From NCBI GenBank assembly GCA_022539475.1, contig VCMS01000360.1, positions 35,908 to 99,907 of the forward strand: a stretch of 64,000 nt of DNA. Direction: 5' to 3'. The notes under the pieces are model-generated. The model was not told the DNA's origin. It saw only the letters and a program-made list of their open reading frames with translations, and ran no database searches. Below, piece by piece: positions 45,856 to 56,398 of the stretch. This DNA comes from Gracilaria domingensis (taxonomy: Eukaryota; Rhodophyta; Florideophyceae; Gracilariales; Gracilariaceae). Made by a program: the position numbers and the translations under genes. The first letter of the stretch is position 1. Every line of letters starts with the position of its first letter.

Positions 45856-46887
45856 ATGTCCAATACGAAAGGAAATATTGACATTGAGATTTACCGGAAT
45901 AGGAATAGAAATATCATTTCTGTTCATGATGTTCTGTATGTACGAGAAAGAACAACAAACATTTTATCCGTCGCTCAAATAGACCGGAGAGGCCACGAAA
46001 TTCAGTTCAAAAATGGACACTGCAGAATACTGTCGAGTGTAAATAATGAGAAACTCTTGGAAGCCAAAAGAAAAAATTCTATCTATTGTTTTAAAGGAAC
46101 GAGAGCGGACAAAAATAATTTTGTCGCCTACACAGCAGCTCTCACTGGACAAGAACTTTGGCATGCTCGCTTTGGGCATGTTGGAAAATCTGTTCTATCA
46201 CAAATTGTTTATCATCAAACTGCTGTGGACATTCCAGAAAAACTCGAACAGAAAGACGTAAGAAATTGTCGCGGTTGCGCTGTAGAAAAAATGGTCTTAC
46301 AATCATTTCCATCAATTGGAAAATTCCAGTCTACCAAGAAATTACAACTCATCCACACGGATTTATGTGGTCTGATGAGTGTACGGTCTAAAGGAGGAAA
46401 AGCATATTTTATTACTTTTACCGATGACTACACTGGAAATTCGTTCGTATATTTCTTACAAAAGAAGGATGAAGCTCTGGATAAGATCAAAGAATTTTTA
46501 CGACTCGTTGAAAATCAAACTGGACTGTCTGTGAAAAGAATCAGAAGCGACAGGGGTGGAGAATATATTTCTAATGAAACCAAAACTTATTTCAAACAGA
46601 AAGGAATTATTCACGAACCCACAGGATCGTATCAACCCCAAGAGAACGGAACCGCAGAAAAGATAAATCGAACTCTCTGTGAAAAAGCTCGATGCATTTT
46701 ATTTTATCAAGATCTATCGAGACAGTTTTGGGCCGAAGCAATACAGACAGCAAATGCTCTAAGAAAGTTTATGCCGACGAAAATTGTTATGGACAAAAGC
46801 CCCCATGAAAAATGGTCAGAACAAAAGCCAGATGTACCCCATCTGCGTGTATTTGGATGCAAAGCTTATGTTTTTATTCCAAAGTAG
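45856..46887 (+). pseudogene. copia-A integrase
   Basis: GAG-pre-integrase (ELWHARFGHVGKSVLSQIV with CRGCAVEKM) and the rve core with LIHTDLCGLM (D), IRSDRGGEY (D) and PQENGTAEKINRT (E), then LRVFGCKAYVFIP. The catalytic triad is present. Ends at TAG 46885-46887. Confidence 0.9.
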
Positions 46888-48494
46888 AACAGAACAAGCT
46901 ATACCTTAAATCCAGAGTCTGCACATTTTTAGAGTATGAAGGAGCAAGCTATCGTTTTATGGACGACTCCACAAAGAAATTGGTTGTTTCTTCGACAGTA
47001 AAATTTCTTGAGTCATCTAAGGAGAATTCTATTGATATCGAACCAGAATGTATTTTAGAAACCGTTGAAGAACTTTCTGGTAGCCCTGAGGAAATTCCTG
47101 AACAGTCTAAAACTCCTACAAAAAATTTTAATAATTTCGAGGACCCTGAAAAAGGTCCTGGAGGAAGTGGAAGAACTAGAAAACAGTCAGCTTGTCTATC
47201 TTATGATTATGCAGACTCTGAGGAAGACACTGCTGCAGGAGCCGTAATGATGATGGCAAATGAAATTGAACCAACATCAGTTGAAGAGGCAGTATCCGGT
47301 TCTTCAAAGAATTTATGGAGAGAAGCTATGGAAAAAGAAATGAAATCTCTACGAGAAAATAATTCTTGGACCGTTGTACCAAGGACACCCAACATGAAAA
47401 CGATCTCACCTAAATGGGTTTTTAAAACTAAACCCGAAACCAAAGACCAGCAGAAAATATTCAAAGCGAGACTGGTCTGCAAGGGTTTCCAGCAAAAATA
47501 TGGTATTGATTATAATGAGACATACGCTCCCGTAGTAAGAATGGCTTCTTCGCGGACAATGTTGGCAATAGCTTAGCACAGAAATATGCACGTACATCAG
47601 ATGGACGTAAAATCCGCCTTTCTAAATGGAATACTAGAAGAAAAACTTTTTATGGAGCTACCAGAGGGGTATAGTGACTCAGAAAATTCTGGAAACGTGT
47701 GCAGACTAAACAAAGCAATCTATGGACTAAATCAGGCTCCCAGAGCTTGGTACAAAATGATAAGCTCCGTCTTGAAGAATATGAATTTTTCAAAATGTCA
47801 TGCGCATCAGGGACTGTTCGTCGCAAATTATAATGGTTCTGATATTTTTATATCACTGTATGTAGACCATATTGTAATCGCATGCCAGGGCATGGATGTC
47901 CTAAATATTATCAAGACAGAACTCAGCACACATTTCAAGATGAAAGACTTGGGAGAGATCAAACACATTTTGGGAATTGAAATTAAGTACGAAAAAGATG
48001 TTGGGAGAATGGAATTTAGTCAGAGTGCATACATTCAGAATATTCTCCACAGATTTGAAATGGAAAATTGCAAAGGTATAGAGAGGCCTGTGGAAGCAAT
48101 CAAAATATTTTCTAAATGCAGTGATGAAGAGAAAGTGAACAATATTCCATACAGAGAATTAATAGGATCACTTATGTATTTAATGCTTGGTACTCGACCC
48201 GATTTGGCTCACGCTGTTGGAGCATTAAGTCAATTTTGTGAAACTAACAGCATAGAACATTGGAAGGGATGCAAAAGGGTCTTAAGATATATTCAAAAGA
48301 CAAAAAAGTTTTCTTTGGTCTATGAAAAATCAAAAACAAATTCTCACTTAATACTTTTAGTGATTCAGGCTGGGGAAATACTGAAAACAGAAAATCCATA
48401 TCGGGGTTTGCCACATTTTATGGAAGCTGTTTACTGTCTTGGAGTAGTCAAAAGCAAAATTGTGTTGCCTTATCCTCCACCGAGGCAGAATTAA
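46812..48494 (+). pseudogene. copia-A reverse transcriptase
   Basis: Two frames (46812-47576, 47586-48494) separated by TAG 47574-47576 in the same reading phase. RVT_2 blocks: WTVVPRTPNMKTISPKWVFK, FKARLVCKGFQQKYGIDYNETYAPVV, MDVKSAFLNGILEEKLFMELPEGY and KAIYGLNQAPRAWY. The active site is YVDH instead of YVDD, removing a metal-binding Asp. IPYRELIGSLMYLMLGTRPD leads into RNase H, which is frameshifted near 48365. Confidence 0.9.
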
Positions 48495-48671
48495 TATCAG
48501 CTACAGAAGCTGTCAGGGAAGGAAAATGGTTCCTCAAGATCTTAATTGAACTCATATCAACAGGTCAGGAGCCGTTGAAGTTGTTCTTGGAAAATCAATC
48601 TACAATTGCAATATCAAAAATGGAAGGCAGTCATGGAAAGTCAAAGCATATTGCCATCAGACATTTTTATA
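48492..48671 (+). pseudogene. copia-A RNase H, part before the pogo insertion
   Basis: STEAELISATEAVREGKWFL and LFLENQSTIAISKMEGSHGKSKHIAIRHFY are the copia RNase H end. The frame is cut at TA 48670-48671 and resumes at 51213 (QDCIENAELKILYCPTDFM...), ending at TGA 51358-51360. Confidence 0.88.
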
Positions 48672-48698
48672 CCCTTCTGGGAGGATAGTTTTGGGACA
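48672..48698 (+). repeat. left terminal inverted repeat of the pogo element
   Basis: 27 bp starting CCCTTCTGGGAGGATAGT. An internal TTTTGGGACA copy at 48888-48898 may be a subterminal transposase site. Confidence 0.97.
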
Positions 48699-48838
48699 CT
48701 TAAGAGAAATTTAAGATTATTTCATAGAAGAGTCTTCTTCTTTAATTTCAAATCTAGCCAGTAAGATTGCAGTTGACTAGAGCTTTCAAACGAGCTACGA
48801 CATGTCATGTAATCTCCGCAAGTGTTCAAATCATCGAC

Positions 48839-49507
48839 TCACTTGGTTGGATGTTCGCCCATCGCCAACGGGCTCTCAGCGGCCAGTTTTGGGACAACGT
48901 CCTCCCCCTCCAGGGGTTCGACCGCAAGCGCCAATGCTTCAAGGACAATGAAGGCAGCAAACTGATAGGACCGAATCGGTGTCCTCGCCTTGCCCGCCGC
49001 CTTCTGTACTCCAGCTCTCTTGCCACTACGAACCGACAAAGCCACAGCCTTTCCAAGCAAAGCGGCACTCTTGTTTGTGGCCGCAATGCGACGCTTTCCT
49101 TCCACAGCACTTTCACGCGTTCTCTTCTTTTGAGCAGTTTGAACTCTGCGCGTAACCCTCTCAGCATCGCGACGAATTTGCTCGGCGAGCCTCTTGGTTC
49201 TTTTTTCAGCAGCTTGACGCTCCTCAATCTCCCTCTCTTTTGCGCTTTGCTCCGCTTGCTCCACCCTACGCTTTTCTTTCTCTTCCACTTCAATTCGCGT
49301 CGCTTCTGTCTCTCTCTTTCTGCGCGCCAGCTCCTCTCCGTGTGTAACCCATTCTGCTGGCTGTCCAGCATCACAGAGCGTTCGTGGCTGCTCCTTGAAT
49401 ACCTCAACAGCGTTAGGCCCACTTCCCGGTTTGGATATGAGCGTCATCAGGATCGAATTCACCGTCTCTGCCTTCTTTAGAACCGTGAATAACTTCTGTA
49501 TATTCAT
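48839..49507 (-). pseudogene. C-terminal basic coiled-coil region of the pogo transposase (frameshifted)
   Basis: ATG at 49507, but the open frame extends upstream to about 49620, where it overlaps the end of the DDE frame at an A-rich tract (AAGAAAAAGAAG). A one-base shift probably separated it. A long charged helix (ARRKRETEATRIEVEEKEK; ERQAAEKRTKRLAEQIRRDA) is followed by a basic tail with GKAVALSVRSGKRAG. Comparable C-terminal tails occur in pogo-like transposases. Confidence 0.7.
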
Positions 49508-49622
49508 CGAAAATCCGTCTCCCGGGGCTTTCAGAAGGTCTTCAAGCTTATGAAACGTCTCCTTGTCGGACTGTTGAGCACAGACCGCTCCAACGGCTGA
49601 GCTTCCTTCGGCAGCGTTCAGC

Positions 49623-50975
49623 TTAGCTTCTTCTTTTTCTTAAAATGACCCTGTTTTCGTCTTTGAAAGTCTTGAACTGATCAGGAAAGCTTCTCTTGAA
49701 CGGAATGGTACCGGTCTTCAAGAATGCACTTTTAACGTCTGCATCCGTTATCGTCTCCCATGCGTACACAGCACAAGCTAGCTTAAAATTAACACTATTT
49801 GTGTCGACACGACCCTGTCGACAGAACTCGTCCCTAATAAGCCTCATGCTGCTTTGGAATCTGCGATTAATATGTTGATCGCATGGTTGTAGGAAGTGCG
49901 ACGTGTTCGCTGCATTAATTACCCCCTCCATAAGATGCGCATAACAGTACTCGACCCATTCGATATCTGTTCGAGACGAGTGGCCGTCCAAGAATAACAA
50001 ATAGAAGGTGTTGTCTGGAATAAACCGGACGGCTGTGTTCTGAATATGCTTAACCAAGCAGGACATAAATGATCCTTCCATTGAGCCATTCTCGCTAACT
50101 TTGATCACCCCATCCGGGGCAAACCAATTCGGATTGGTAAATCGCGCGATTATTCCAGAAGGAGACTCGGAAAAGGTTCCTTGAACTGGAGCGTACCAGT
50201 CGGAAGATTTTCTTTTTCCCGCTACAATGAAAAATGGAGGTGCAACACGACCAGCCGCAGACGCCGCAATCACGGCAGTAATATGTTTGGATACGCCATA
50301 GCTGAACTTGACCGCACGAAGACCTCCATTTCTTGAGTTCGTAGCTGAGAAAACCTTACAACGTTTTCCATTTATATTGTTAACCTGAGTTTCATCCACA
50401 TTCCAGATCCCATTTGGGGATGTAAGCAAGCCAGCACGCAGCTTTCCAATGCGTTCTAGAACGGAGAAAAAAGTCCCAACGTGTTCATACGATTGCGCGG
50501 CTAGCTTTGCGTTCTCTCGTTTCTCAATGTTTTTAAACGACACTTCGCGATTGCAAGCTCTGTACTTTTGAATGAAGTCGTCACTTGGAACTCCGTTCTT
50601 AAATCCTGCTCTATCGTCTGCCGCGATGCGGGATAAAACATGCTTGAAAGTGAATTGGTCTACCGCGAAACCCCTCTCTGCCGCAGTTATCATTCTCGTA
50701 TTGATCATTTGACATCCCTCTTTGGTAATAGTATAAGAGGGGCCAGGCCGTATCTAGGGACTCAATAAATGCTCCAGTTCTTGTTTGCTGTGTGATGCAG
50801 CTTTTTTAATCCTATGAACAGTTGACTTGCTGATGCCGGTTAATCTAGCAGTATCGCGAACGTTACGGTTATCTCGCAGTAGTCGTAAAGCTTCTGTGCG
50901 CGCGAGGGACTGGTCTCTCAGACGTTTCAAGCGCTTCTTGTGCTCAGATGTCTGTTTTCGCATGGACGGTGGCAT
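49623..50975 (-). pseudogene. pogo-type transposase (HTH plus DDE_1)
   Basis: ATG at 50975. HTH_psq/CENP-B-type N-terminus (RNVRDTARLTGISKSTVHRIKK). An in-frame TAG at 50754-50756 follows, and the same frame then continues with the DDE_1 catalytic domain: GIWNVDETQVNNI (first D), FYLLFLDGHSSRTDIEW (second D), HFLQPCDQHINRRFQ (third D). All three catalytic Asp are present. Apart from the TAG and the downstream shift near 49630 the gene is uninterrupted. It would cut and paste the element at TA sites. Confidence 0.93.
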
Positions 50976-51185
50976 GATGAAAACGTTACGGCTGTTCAAT
51001 GCCGTGGTGGACAAGTTGTCAGAGGAGCTCGCAGGAGCTGATCATTTGAAAGTTTATTGCAGTCCTGTGCATGACGTGAAAGGGGCTCACAATGGACTTA
51101 CGACTCCCCTGTGGCGCGAGATGGGATGGGAGATGGGTGTTTCGGTTCCCATACGTTTGGCGGGAATTTGTCCCAAAATTAGCCA

Positions 51186-51212
51186 TGTCCCAAAACTATC
51201 CTCCCAGAAGGG
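51186..51212 (-). repeat. right terminal inverted repeat of the pogo element
   Basis: Exact reverse complement of 48672-48698. A second GTCCCAAAA box lies just inside, at about 51172-51180. Confidence 0.97.
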
Positions 51213-51360
51213 TATTCAAGACTGTATAGAAAATGCAGAATTGAAAATTTTATACTGCCCTACAGACTTTATGACGGCAGATTTTTTTACTAAGGCTCTG
51301 CAGAAAATTAAGCACTATCGATTCCGGGAGAACTTGGGACTAAAGCAGTTATCAAGTTGA
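51213..51360 (+). pseudogene. copia-A RNase H, part after the pogo insertion
   Basis: QDCIENAELKILYCPTDFMTADFFTKAL is the characteristic copia pol C-terminus, ending at TGA 51358-51360, which abuts the polypurine tract. Confidence 0.9.
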
Positions 51361-51367
51361 GAGGGGG
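51359..51367 (+). other. polypurine tract of copia-A
   Basis: GAGAGGGGG directly before the TGTTGTAG start of the 3' LTR. Confidence 0.85.
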
Positions 51368-51623
51368 TGTTGTAGAAGCATCTAGAAGCTTCTTACAAGC
51401 AACTCGAAACTACCTCGTTCTAGAATGTTTTATAGAACAGATACGTAGAAATGCTTTATACTATATGATAGAAACTATATAGAAGTCTAGAACACTATAG
51501 AACTTTATTGAAACAGTATAAAAGAGTAGAAAAGATCTCCAGTTTGACGTAAGATAGAAGTCAAGCTGAGTCTCAGTGATTAAAAACCACTTTTGTTTAT
51601 CCTAAGCGTTTCTATCCACAACA
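51368..51623 (+). repeat. 3' LTR of copia-A
   Basis: 256 bp, same ends as the 5' LTR, with a TATAAAA box at 51517-51523. About nine substitutions and no indels relative to the 5' LTR by eye. Confidence 0.95.
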
Positions 51624-51628
51624 CTGCA

Positions 51629-52308
51629 TGTAAGTCTACATACATGCGGCAGGGGTAAAACAGCACGAGCAAAGAGCTGATCAATTTCGACGTACTCGTC
51701 TCGATGTAGCAGCTTCTTTCTCTCGTTCTCAAACTTCAAGGCTTTCAGAATTGAGAAGATTTTGGTGCGAATTTCGGCGAAGATAGTGCGTTAACGAGAT
51801 GTGTCGCTTTGATCTCTAGTGTGAGCTGACAATAAAGATGTAATCCACGTCTCCAAATGGTCCATTGCCAATTACGCCAAGAACGATTGCGTAGGATAAT
51901 ATGCTCCGATTGGAACGGGTGAAATTATGCCCGAAGGACGGAACCTCACCGTTAGCCTTTTGAACAAAAGTTTGTCCCAGGATATAACGTAAGATTTGTG
52001 TACTAACATGGATTAAGTCTCAAAATAGGAGCGCTATTTGTCGGACAGGGGAAGAGACACCATCCGGGAGGTACGGGAAAGAAGGAAAACCATATTTGAA
52101 ATGATTGATACACCACAAAATTACTCATTTTTCTACTTCCAGTAAGCAATTGTGAACCATTCTGCGTTCTGTATTTTCAGGTTTAAGAGTATGTCGCAAG
52201 ATCTGATAACAGTTTAAAAGCATTTACGTGAACAATAGATGAAACAATTATACTCTTAAAATTTAACAAACTTCAACACAAACTATATCCTCCTTTTTAT
52301 AATACTCA
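51629..52308. other. no supportable gene
   Basis: AT-rich right flank of copia-A. Confidence 0.5.
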
Positions 52309-53151
52309 TCATCTGGAGCTTTTAAGATCAACGTAGAACACCTTTGTGCGGTCCGGAAATGTAATAATATGCTTTCGCAGAACATGGTACTCCACACTGA
52401 AAGGTAAACAAATGATACAGAACGACGTTATCTTATCTTTTGAAGATTTCCTCAGTCGCTTCAGCGCCTTTTCAAATCCTCCCATCTTGGGATAGTAGTC
52501 TTCCATTGAATCAAACTGCTTTTCAAGCCACAACTTGTGCCTTAGCACAACCGTTGTCATCGGGTCAGGCCACGTAATTACACTTTTATAAGCCATTCCG
52601 TCATTAACAACTAGACTGGTAATATGTTGCAAGTCAGCACCTGAGGGTATATTGACGTCGAAGGTAAGCGCTTATTGGTTGTCGCAGAATCCTCCCATTA
52701 AGCGCTTATTGGTAGACACAGGATCCTCCCATTCTGAAATGAGAACCAAGTGATGAAACTGTCCTTCAGGGAGCCTTGAAACGTTTTGAGAACATTCGAG
52801 ATCATTGTCGAGTTCCTCATCTCTAACCTCTTCCTTTGCTTCTGCAAATTGCGCTTGTGGTTCGGAGAATTGCGGGTTCAGTACGCCTATGATATGTCAG
52901 TGCCCAGTATGTTTCTATCCAGAACAGAAAAAGACCGTTAACTTACTCGATGCTTCCTCTTTCTTTTTGCCGATTATATAAAATTTATTCTTGAAGGCTT
53001 CATATCGGAAAGGTTTGAAAATGGGGTCCATGCTGTAGACTTCTTGTGCCGTCTCTGTCCCTAACAGTTCTCCAGAATGAAACATGGCTTTTATTCTTTT
53101 AACAGTTGTAGAATCTTTCGTCAGACGAGGGCGCTTTCGTGAAGGTGGCAT
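52309..53151 (-). CDS. small spliced gene, unrecognised (139 aa or longer)
   Basis: Exon 1 (53151-52947) opens MPPSRKRPRLTKDST, a nuclear-localisation-like basic start, and ends GCATCGA|GTAAGT. A 60-nt intron (52946-52887) ends CATAG with a CTGAC-like branch point. Exon 2 starts at 52886 with the phase preserved and encodes an acidic segment (EAKEEVRDEELDNDLECSQN) before TAA 52674-52672. The same frame continues protein-like beyond this stop to about 52309 (KSVITWPDPMTTVVLRHKLWLEKQ; KITSFCIICLPFSVEYHVLRK). An imperfect ~34-bp tandem duplication containing ACCAATAAGCGCTTA (about 52670-52735) introduces the stop. So the gene is either 139 aa or a longer gene broken by the duplication. Confidence 0.55.
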
Positions 53152-53159
53152 GGCCGACG

Positions 53160-53664
53160 GAAGACTGTGGCAACTAAAGCATGGCAGAAAGAGCGGGTTT
53201 GGGATTCACTTCGTTATATACCTCGAGATAGGTTATCTTGGATCTCGTCCGAGTAGTGATTGAAAGATTCATGGGCTTGCATTTGGCTAACGGTAATCTC
53301 GTTCCCTAGATATTCATAAAAATCGAGCAATGTCGTGCTCTTGCAAGTGCAATGAAGAATGATGATGACGAAAATATATCGGCGATTGGATGCCTCAGGC
53401 CTTGGCCGAAACAGAGCGTGAGGGTCTTTTATATCGTTCTATCTGCCACCTGAACACTACGAGAACGCTTTCTATTCTGAAAGTTACGTAACGACCACCT
53501 ACGATTTGTTGCTGCAACTTGTACGTTCTACTTGAATTATCGATTGCTCTCAATACGTCTCCACCGACTCCAGAAGTTGATGGCTACACTCGCAATATTT
53601 CGAATCATCATTATAATTGCAACACTTCAGTTAATCATTCAATTCACGTATAACTCATAGCTCT
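53160..53664. other. no supportable gene
   Basis: AT-rich spacer between the spliced gene and a copia relic. Confidence 0.5.
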
Positions 53665-54894
53665 ATTTCATGATATATAGTATTATGAAACGAAATACGT
53701 TGAAATGCCTCGTTCATAATTTCGTTTGTAAGTATATCAGCTGGGTTAAACTCTGATCGCAAGAAGCTCACTTCTGATATCTCTTTCAGATCATATTCAT
53801 TTCTCACCACACTCATATCGATTAGCAGCCTTTTTTGCAGTCTGAGATGATTTAAATGTCACATTAAAAAGACTCATAGAATCAATAAATATTTTGAGAG
53901 GTACTTATCGATTCAATAAATGTTCTAAGTCGTGTTTTAGATTGTACCTAGCGTCAAATGTGTCAATAAAAGCGTAAAGCTCTCCAACCAGTACTTATTT
54001 TAAAACACGTCGCCTTTTGTAACTCTTGAATTGAATGATGTTGAGTTTGTTGAATTCCTCAGCTAGTAAGATGACGTACCCGAATTAAGACTTATTGTCA
54101 TCGTTATCAGCGAAAATGGCGTCGCTATAAATCCTAATGTGTAGAGATTTCAAGTTGAGCTTGATGAACGTTAGACAAATAGGATGAGCCTGTTCAATTT
54201 TCCTAATGACTTTGAGCATTTTTCTTCCGACTTTTTCAGTGAAATTTTGTCGAGTTACCTGAGCGCATTTATATGTTTACAAATAAGGAAAGTTGAGCGT
54301 ATGAGTAAACGTGCCAAGCCAATTGTGCTCTTTTAGAACGGTAAGCAGTGTAATCGTTAGGATCATTAAAATTGGACAATCGTTTTAGGATGTCATACTC
54401 ATAAATCGTGTATTGAACAGAACCAGTATCTACTTGCGTTCCTTCAAAATTGAATTTCTCCACTTCTCTATGGCGTGATTCGAATTTTTCCAGAGTCTTA
54501 TCAGCAAGAAATAAGAGTTTTCTATTACCCGTTAAAATTGAATGACCAACATAAAAGCCCAGTGGACGATTAATTACTGTTGGAAATGTTTGTAGAATGC
54601 TGATATGTCGCACTTCATTGCAGTCATTTGAAGATTATTCCGTATCTGGTTCATGATAGTTACGTTCCAATAATCACTAACGTCTAATAATCCGTATAAA
54701 TGCTTGATCAGTCGAAGCATGTCACCGGTTGGTGTAAAGCAAAACGTGCTCGCCCGATACGCAGGGATTTCATTCATATCCTCCTTGGTACGAGCGATTT
54801 TGAGTACTCGGAGAATATGAATATTGGCCCATGGATGGGATTTTTTCGCAGTAATGAGGTATGGCACACTACAGAGTCGGCGATGACGGGGCAA
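53665..54894 (-). pseudogene. copia-C relic: RT C-terminus and RNase H
   Basis: The frame 54894-54574 has MLRLIKHLYGLLDVSDYWN, the LYGL-x-x-x-x-DYW block of a divergent copia RT group. The frame 54613-54269 continues with GFYVGHSILTGNRKLLFL and FNFEGTQVD. Further fragments follow on the minus strand: AIFADNDDNKS, VGELYAFIDTFDARYNL, IFIDSMSLFNVTF and FLRSEFNPADILTNEIMNEAF. These are the RNase H D, E and D blocks and the NPAD-x-LT-K ending. Many stops; no LTRs identified. Confidence 0.7.
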
Positions 54895-54959
54895 GGAGTG
54901 TTACTGGACGCGTGTACGCGTGTGCGTGAATGAGTGTGTTCATACATGGTATGGAACAT

Positions 54960-55417
54960 TTGTCGGATATTTTACTGGCCCGCTGCCGCGCGTCTGTCTC
55001 TTGCAGATGCTAGTTTTTGGCGAGGGTCGTCCAGAAATTGGCAAGGGTCGTCCAGTAAATTTTTTGAAAAAATATCGAGATCAATTATTTCAAAATTTGC
55101 AGATAATTGCTTGGGTCGTCCAGAATCTCTGTGGAGTAAATACTGGGGGGTTTTCCACTCGTGCTAGTTCTTTAGTCGAGGGCTACCTGAACTGTATTTC
55201 GCGAAGTCTAGGTTCAGTTTCCATTGAGGTGCACATTACACGATACCTTCTGCGGAATGATACCCTGCAACGCATGGAATACTAGTGCTAGTACAGATGA
55301 TCCCCATTATGAAATCATACCGTTTTATTCGTATCTATTCTTCTATCGACCGCTTTTGCTAACCACTACTTCGCTATATTACAGGTACCATTTCCCCATA
55401 ATGGAGCGGGTGTAGGC
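54960..55417. other. no supportable gene
   Basis: GGGTCGTCCAG-type short repeats occur at about 55024-55120 (three copies), which may be element-terminal sequence. No coding signal. Confidence 0.45.
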
Positions 55418-55445
55418 GCAATCTGCGGCAGATGCCGCAGACTGC
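55418..55445. repeat. hairpin 1 of a three-hairpin cluster
   Basis: GCA-a-TCTGCGGCA / TGCCGCAGA-c-TGC with a 2-nt loop. Confidence 0.85.
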
Positions 55446-55488
55446 ACCTTCACCATAGTGCTGGATCGGTAGAACACATACGCACTCC

Positions 55489-55521
55489 GAGAGGATGAGG
55501 CGCGAAGCGCCTCATCCTCTC
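55489..55521. repeat. hairpin 2 of a three-hairpin cluster
   Basis: A perfect 15-bp stem GAGAGGATGAGGCGC / GCGCCTCATCCTCTC with a GAA loop. Confidence 0.95.
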
Positions 55522-55522
55522 C

Positions 55523-55574
55523 GTTCCTCATGTAGGGAACCATGCCCAGATGCATGGTTCCCTACTTGAGGAAC
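55523..55574. repeat. hairpin 3 of a three-hairpin cluster
   Basis: A 23-bp stem with one mismatch (starts GTTCCTCATGTAGGGAACC) and a 6-nt loop CCAGAT. Confidence 0.95.
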
Positions 55575-55616
55575 CTGCACCTGCAACTCGTGAGCTACGT
55601 CCGCATCAAAAGTCAT

Positions 55617-55950
55617 TTACCTGTATACGCAAGCAGAAAGTATCCATAAGTTAGTCAATGATCCGTTAGATACATTTGAAATGCGATGGAACGTACCATT
55701 GATAAAACGAAACAGAAACGTTGCGCTAGAAAAGTCGAGGGACCTGGTAACTCGCATACGGAAGAAGAAGCAGGAAAGGGATCGGTTAGATTACCAGCCG
55801 ACCATATCATCGTAAACCGCGAAAGGTGTCGAAGCGAGAACTCACAACCAAGGACACCGAGAATGCCCATGCAGCAAACATACCGCAAGACGCGATAAAC
55901 GAGAATCTAGCCTATATCCCAAACAAGTACCAGAATCGCCTATCCCAAAC
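55617..55950 (+). pseudogene. tandem duplicate, copy 1 (frame broken)
   Basis: About 330 bp, near-identical to 56032-56365 (offset 415 bp). The same frame is open as far as DYQPTI, then a one-base difference produces TAA near 55815. Confidence 0.7.
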
Positions 55951-56023
55951 AGTCAGACAGTAAAACGACCAATTTCATTTTGTCTCTCAAGATCGATGAT
56001 GGATCTGGAGAGATGAAATAAAA

Positions 56024-56398
56024 TTGGTCGTTTACCTGTATACGCAAGCAGAAAGTATCCATAGGTTAGTCAATGCTCCGTTGGAAACATTTGAATTGCG
56101 ATGGAACGTACCATTGATAAAGCAAAACAGAAACGTTGCGCTAGAAAAGTCGAGGGACCTAGTAACTCGCAAAAGGAAGAAGAAGAAGGAAAGTGATCGG
56201 TTAGATTACCAGCCCACCATTCATCGTAAAACGCGAAAGGTCTCGAAGCAAGAACTCACAAGCAACGACACCGAGAATGCCCATGCAGCAAACATACCGC
56301 AAGATGCGATAAACGAGACAGAAACCTATGTCTCAACCAAGTACCAGAATCGCCTATCCCGAACAGGCAGAGCTAGAGCCTATGGCGCAACGAAATGA
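56024..56398 (+). CDS. tandem duplicate, copy 2: basic protein fragment, unrecognised
   Basis: An open frame of 124 codons ending in TGA 56396-56398, without an in-frame ATG. It is probably an exon or a transposon fragment. Lys/Arg-rich helix (RDLVTRKRKKKKESDR) in the middle; no known domain. The junction with copy 1 is an imperfect inverted repeat (55969-56034, AAACGACCAATTT arms). Confidence 0.45.
   Translation: MVVYLYTQAESIHRLVNAPLETFELRWNVPLIKQNRNVALEKSRDLVTRKRKKKKESDRLDYQPTIHRKTRKVSKQELTSNDTENAHAANIPQDAINETETYVSTKYQNRLSRTGRARAYGATK

Larger units (their letters stand above)
48672..51212 (-). mobile_element. pogo/Tigger-type DNA transposon (Tc1-mariner superfamily)
   Basis: 2541 bp with perfect 27-bp terminal inverted repeats and a TA duplication (48670-48671, 51213-51214). 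It encodes a DDE_1 transposase on the minus strand. The insertion splits copia-A RNase H exactly; removing the element and one TA restores the reading phase. Confidence 0.97.
41884..51623 (+). mobile_element. copia-A, Ty1/copia retrotransposon with two nested insertions
   Basis: Two 256-bp LTRs (41884-42139 and 51368-51623) flanked by the 5-bp duplication CTGCA (41879-41883, 51624-51628). Removing the pogo insertion (48672-51212 plus TA) and the ~1.95-kb gag insertion leaves about 4.7 kb of internal sequence, normal for copia. About nine differences between the LTRs by eye (roughly 3.5%) indicate an insertion that is not recent; the nested elements are younger. Confidence 0.95.

Noticed and set aside
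49690-49880. plus-strand frame inside the pogo transposase
   Set aside because: Antisense shadow of the DDE domain.
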